A stretch of 16,180 nucleotides of DNA from Eubacterium sp. Its GTDB lineage: Bacteria > Bacillota_A > Clostridia > Lachnospirales > Lachnospiraceae. A program made the translations under genes and the position numbers. Location of the stretch: the NCBI GenBank assembly GCA_023663915.1, contig JAMPGN010000082.1, positions 1-16,180 on the forward strand. Reading direction: 5' to 3'. Below, piece by piece: positions 13,710-16,180 of this stretch (positions are counted from its first letter, which is position 1; each line of letters opens with the position of its first letter). Under the pieces are notes generated by a model. It was not told the DNA's origin. It ran no database searches and saw only the letters and a program-made list of their open reading frames with translations.

Positions 13710-15467
13710 ATGAACAGACAGGAGAACCGGAGCGGTCAAAAAGCAACGATAGTAAAAGTACTGCACTATATCAGAAAATATTGGATTTACCTTGCATTAT
13801 CGATTGTGATGGCGGCGATAACCGTAACGCTCACGCTGTATCTGCCAATATTGACCGGTAGAGTCATTGATTTGATTATCGATAAAGGGCTGGTAGACTT
13901 TGCAGGCATTTTTGTCATTTTGAAAAGAATGGCGGTGGTGATCGCAATCACCGCCGCCGCGCAGTGGATTATGAATGTCTGCAATAATAAGATGACTTAC
14001 CGCATCGTACAAGATATCCGGAACGAGGCTTTTCGCCGGATTGAGATATTACCCCTCAAGTATATTGACGGTCATTCTTACGGCGAGGTGGTCAGCCGTG
14101 TGATCGCGGATGTGGATCAGTTCGCGGATGGTCTGTTGATGGGGTTCACACAGTTTTTTACGGGAGTGATCACGATACTCGGTACGCTTGGTTTTATGCT
14201 GAGCGTCAATGTGGGAATCACGGGCGTTGTGGTGCTCATTACGCCGCTGTCGTTTCTTGTGGCGGCTTTTATTGCCAAAAAGACTTACACGATGTTTCAG
14301 GTACAGTCAGAGACGAGAGGGGAACAGACTGCGCTGATCGAAGAGATGATCGGGAATCAGAAAGTCGTGCAGGCTTTTTCCCATGAGGATGAGGCACTTA
14401 AGGAGTTTGACGAAATCAACGAAAGGCTGGGAAAGTGCTCTTTGAAGGCGATTTTCTACTCTTCCATAACCAATCCGTCTACGAGGTTTGTCAACAACCT
14501 GGTGTATGCGGGCGTTGCCGTGACGGGCGCCGTTTTCGCCATACGGGGCGGCATCAGTGTCGGGCAGTTGTCCTGCTTTCTGACCTATGCAAACCAGTAT
14601 ACGAAGCCTTTTAACGAGATATCGGGCGTGGTCACGGAATTACAGAATGCACTTGCCTGCGCCGCGAGAATTTTTGCACTGATCGAGGAAGAACCGCAGA
14701 TTCCAGAGCGCGAGCATGCCATTGACTTGGGAACGGTGGAGGGAAGGGTCGATCTGGAACATGTGGACTTTTCCTATGTGCCCGAAAAGGAACTGATTAC
14801 GGATTTCAATCTCTCGGTGAAGGCGGGACAGAGGGTGGCGATCGTCGGGCCGACAGGATGCGGCAAGACGACGGTCATCAATCTGCTCATGCGCTTCTAC
14901 GATGTGCAGTCCGGCAGGATCTGCGTGGATGGTGCAGATATCCGTGATGTGACGCGAAGCAGCCTACGTGATAATTACGGCATGGTGCTGCAGGAGACGT
15001 GGCTAAAGGCGGGGACAATCCGGGATAATATCGTGATGGGGAAACCGGAAGCCACCGAGGAGGAGATCGTTGCGGCGGCGAAAGCGTCCCATGCTCACAG
15101 TTTTATCAAGCGATTGCCGAAGGGCTATGATACGGTGATTGGTGAGGACGGCGGGAATCTTTCGCAGGGACAGAAGCAGTTATTGTGCATCGCGCGTGTC
15201 ATGCTGTGCCTGCCGCCGATGCTAATATTGGACGAGGCGACTTCCTCCATCGATACGAGAACGGAAATTAAGATTCAGCAGGCGTTTGCCACGATGATGA
15301 AGGGGAGAACGAGTTTTATCGTGGCGCACAGACTGTCCACGATCCGCGAGGCGGATGTGATTCTTGTCATGAAGGACGGGAATATCATCGAGCAGGGAAA
15401 TCATGAGACATTGCTTAGACAGAACGGGTTCTATGCGACGTTGTATAATAGCCAGTTTGCGGGATGA
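13710..15467 (+). CDS. Heterodimeric ABC exporter, subunit with the catalytic ATP site residues
   Basis: This is the partner half-transporter, 585 residues. Membrane helices occupy about 23-315 and the ATPase domain about 345-585. Walker A is GPTGCGKT (380-387), Walker B LILDEA has the catalytic Glu509, and His540 is present in the H-loop (VAHRLSTI). The signature is LSQGQ (484-488), not LSGGQ. Because this signature faces the Walker motifs of the first subunit, both defects fall in one site, leaving the other site intact. I chose the ATG at 13710: AGGAGG at 13697-13702 precedes it, and the upstream stop is at 13705-13707. An in-frame upstream extension to 13650 lies inside the first subunit's gene and is unlikely. 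Tight spacing indicates cotranslation. The gene ends 11 bp from a convergent gene with no terminator between. Confidence 0.95.
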   Translation: MNRQENRSGQKATIVKVLHYIRKYWIYLALSIVMAAITVTLTLYLPILTGRVIDLIIDKGLVDFAGIFVILKRMAVVIAITAAAQWIMNVCNNKMTYRIVQDIRNEAFRRIEILPLKYIDGHSYGEVVSRVIADVDQFADGLLMGFTQFFTGVITILGTLGFMLSVNVGITGVVVLITPLSFLVAAFIAKKTYTMFQVQSETRGEQTALIEEMIGNQKVVQAFSHEDEALKEFDEINERLGKCSLKAIFYSSITNPSTRFVNNLVYAGVAVTGAVFAIRGGISVGQLSCFLTYANQYTKPFNEISGVVTELQNALACAARIFALIEEEPQIPEREHAIDLGTVEGRVDLEHVDFSYVPEKELITDFNLSVKAGQRVAIVGPTGCGKTTVINLLMRFYDVQSGRICVDGADIRDVTRSSLRDNYGMVLQETWLKAGTIRDNIVMGKPEATEEEIVAAAKASHAHSFIKRLPKGYDTVIGEDGGNLSQGQKQLLCIARVMLCLPPMLILDEATSSIDTRTEIKIQQAFATMMKGRTSFIVAHRLSTIREADVILVMKDGNIIEQGNHETLLRQNGFYATLYNSQFAG

Positions 15468-15478
15468 GAATGTGGGTA

Positions 15479-15991
15479 TCATCTTGCATCGGGAAACGAT
15501 TTGTAATATAGAGCATCTTCGTTGTAATCCATGTATGAGGAGGTGATGTCTGCAATCACGCCGTTTTCCCAGGTAAAAGTCAGATAGCAGTAGACTACCG
15601 TATGTGAGCGCAGATAATCCTCGGAGCAGAGGAAGTCTAAGAGAGCGGTTTTCTCGATTTCATTTTCTTTGCAGAAGGCATCGGGGTCAATCGGCTGTCC
15701 GTCGATGAAAAAAGTAGGCAGCAGGGTAGCAACGGCTGAGTCAAAAGGGATTTCGCCGGTGGGAATCATCTGGTAATCCTCGCCTTCAACAGAGGTAAAT
15801 ATTTTATATTCGCCGTAAGCGGCAAGAAAAGTTTCGGGGGTGTCACCTAAAGATACCCCCTTGTCTGTTGTATTGGTTTCCACATTTAATTCGTAATCAA
15901 CGGCAGTGAGTAAAGGGGTACTCTTGCCACATCCCGACAGGAAATTCAGGGTCAGGACAAGGACGGTCAGCAGTGTGACAGCTTTTTTCAT
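15479..15991 (-). CDS. Lipoprotein of unknown function
   Basis: This is a 170-residue secreted protein. The N-terminus is MKK, then a hydrophobic stretch (AVTLLTVLVLTLNF) and the lipobox LSGC with the lipidated Cys21. The mature part is acidic and has no motif I recognise: a VSLGDTPETFLAAYGEYKIFTS segment, a FIDGQPIDPDAFCKENEI segment, and a C-terminal part with WENGVIADITSSYMDYNED. Two further pairs of interest are Cys residues in DAFCK and DFLCS/VVYCY, which might form disulfides. The start was set at 15991 because GGAGG (plus-strand 16000-16004) lies 8 nt upstream; a longer frame to 16012 would include the ribosome site. It is read from its own promoter-like site and converges on the ABC operon. 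Confidence 0.82.
   Translation of the reverse strand: MKKAVTLLTVLVLTLNFLSGCGKSTPLLTAVDYELNVETNTTDKGVSLGDTPETFLAAYGEYKIFTSVEGEDYQMIPTGEIPFDSAVATLLPTFFIDGQPIDPDAFCKENEIEKTALLDFLCSEDYLRSHTVVYCYLTFTWENGVIADITSSYMDYNEDALYYKSFPDAR
15836..15860. other. Strong inverted repeat inside the lipoprotein gene
   Basis: GGGGGTGTC (15836-15844) pairs with GATACCCCC (15852-15860): nine pairs, one of them a wobble, around a 7-base loop. On the + strand it is followed by a T-rich stretch (15861-15878, no long T run). It sits in antisense orientation about 370 nt past the end of the ABC operon, and 131 nt into the lipoprotein coding sequence. It might act as a stop for + strand read-through. Confidence 0.5.
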
Positions 15992-16011
15992 GTTGTAAGC
16001 CTCCTGTCTCA

Positions 16012-16040
16012 AAAATAGTAATTGCAGGACAGATTTCCAA
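16012..16040 (-). promoter_or_regulatory. Promoter candidate for the lipoprotein gene
   Basis: Read on the - strand, TTGGAA (plus 16035-16040) and TATTTT (plus 16012-16017) are separated by exactly 17 nt. Transcription would begin only a few bases before the ribosome site GGAGG, so the leader would be very short. The two hexamers match the consensus only in part. Confidence 0.38.
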
Positions 16041-16087
16041 ACGGCATGGCAGCCGGAAACGTCTCTGCACCTCTGTGCAAAAAAAGA

Positions 16088-16119
16088 AAACGGAAAACCC
16101 GTGAGCTGAGACTCACGGG
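16088..16119 (-). terminator. Rho-independent terminator of the tRNA-Trp transcript
   Basis: CCCGTGAG (16098-16105) and CTCACGGG (16112-16119) form a perfect 8-bp stem with a 6-base loop. On the - strand the stem is followed by TTTT (16097-16094) and more T after a short CCG. The opposite side has no T run, so it acts for the - strand. It lies 7 nt beyond the 3' end of the tRNA. Confidence 0.85.
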
Positions 16120-16126
16120 CTTATGA

Positions 16127-16180
16127 CAGGGGCAGTAGGAATCGAACCCACATCGATGGTTTTGGAGACCACTGTTCTAC
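16127..16180 (-). tRNA. tRNA-Trp (anticodon CCA), 5' part outside the window
   Basis: Read on the - strand, the sequence enters in the D-arm (GTAGAAC), then shows an anticodon arm GTGGT-CTCCAAA-ACCAT with anticodon CCA (plus 16063-16065), a variable loop, and the T-arm GTGGG-TTCGATT-CCTAC. The acceptor 3' strand is TGCCCCT with discriminator G at 16127. The terminal CCA is not encoded. The first ~20 bases, including the 5' acceptor strand, lie beyond 16180. Confidence 0.93.

Noticed and set aside
16068..16088. TGCAC / GTGCA stem next to AAAAAAA between the lipoprotein and the tRNA terminator.
   Set aside because: The stem has five pairs, and the A run is on the wrong side for a + strand stop. 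On the - strand the T run precedes the stem.

Overview
The window looks like chromosomal DNA of a Firmicute of the class Clostridia, most likely family Lachnospiraceae. I infer this from the roughly 50% GC content, the strong GGAGG-type ribosome binding sites, the CtsR/McsAB-free clpC neighbourhood, the YtrA-type GntR regulator, the LCP wall protein and the style of the proteins. No 16S rRNA or taxonomic marker is present, so the genus cannot be given. All genes but the last two features read on the + strand. I see no insertion sequence, phage gene or CRISPR array.

Region 1 (1-3823) is a purine biosynthesis operon: a promoter-like TTGACA region, then purE, purM, purN and purD. It supplies GAR synthetase, GAR formyltransferase, AIR synthetase and AIR carboxylation/mutase. 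purK, purC, purF, purL and purH are not here. The purM-purN gap is filled by an unusual degenerate 7-nt repeat array (1737-1813).

Region 2 (3865-10447) is a tightly packed group. It holds a two-zinc-knuckle protein resembling the flagellar-operon protein YvyF, a secreted/membrane SH3-domain protein with a cytoplasmic tail of alternating acidic and arginine blocks, a small GntR/YtrA-type repressor, ClpC, an uncharacterised 138-aa protein and RadA. clpC and radA are also linked in Bacillus (ctsR-mcsA-mcsB-clpC-radA-disA), but here a GntR regulator stands where ctsR-mcsAB would be and there is no disA. The gntR-clpC junction and the junction between the 138-aa gene and radA both overlap, which suggests translational coupling.

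Region 3 (10448-11842) is an AT-rich promoter region, a leader with a hairpin beside the ribosome binding site, a LytR-CpsA-Psr (LCP) wall-assembly protein and a terminator.

Region 4 (11926-15467) encodes the two half-transporters of a heterodimeric ABC exporter. The first subunit has the degenerate Walker B and H-loop residues and the second has the matching degenerate signature LSQGQ, so the pair should form one dead and one live ATP site.

Region 5 (15479-16180) reads on the - strand: a tRNA-Trp that runs off the window edge, its terminator, and a lipoprotein of unknown function that converges on the ABC operon with only 11 bp between stops.

The observations most worth a second look are the RRYRRRN heptamer array, the repeat-built polyampholyte tail of the SH3 membrane protein, the GntR-for-CtsR swap at clpC, the unknown protein between clpC and radA, and the unterminated convergent end of the ABC operon.
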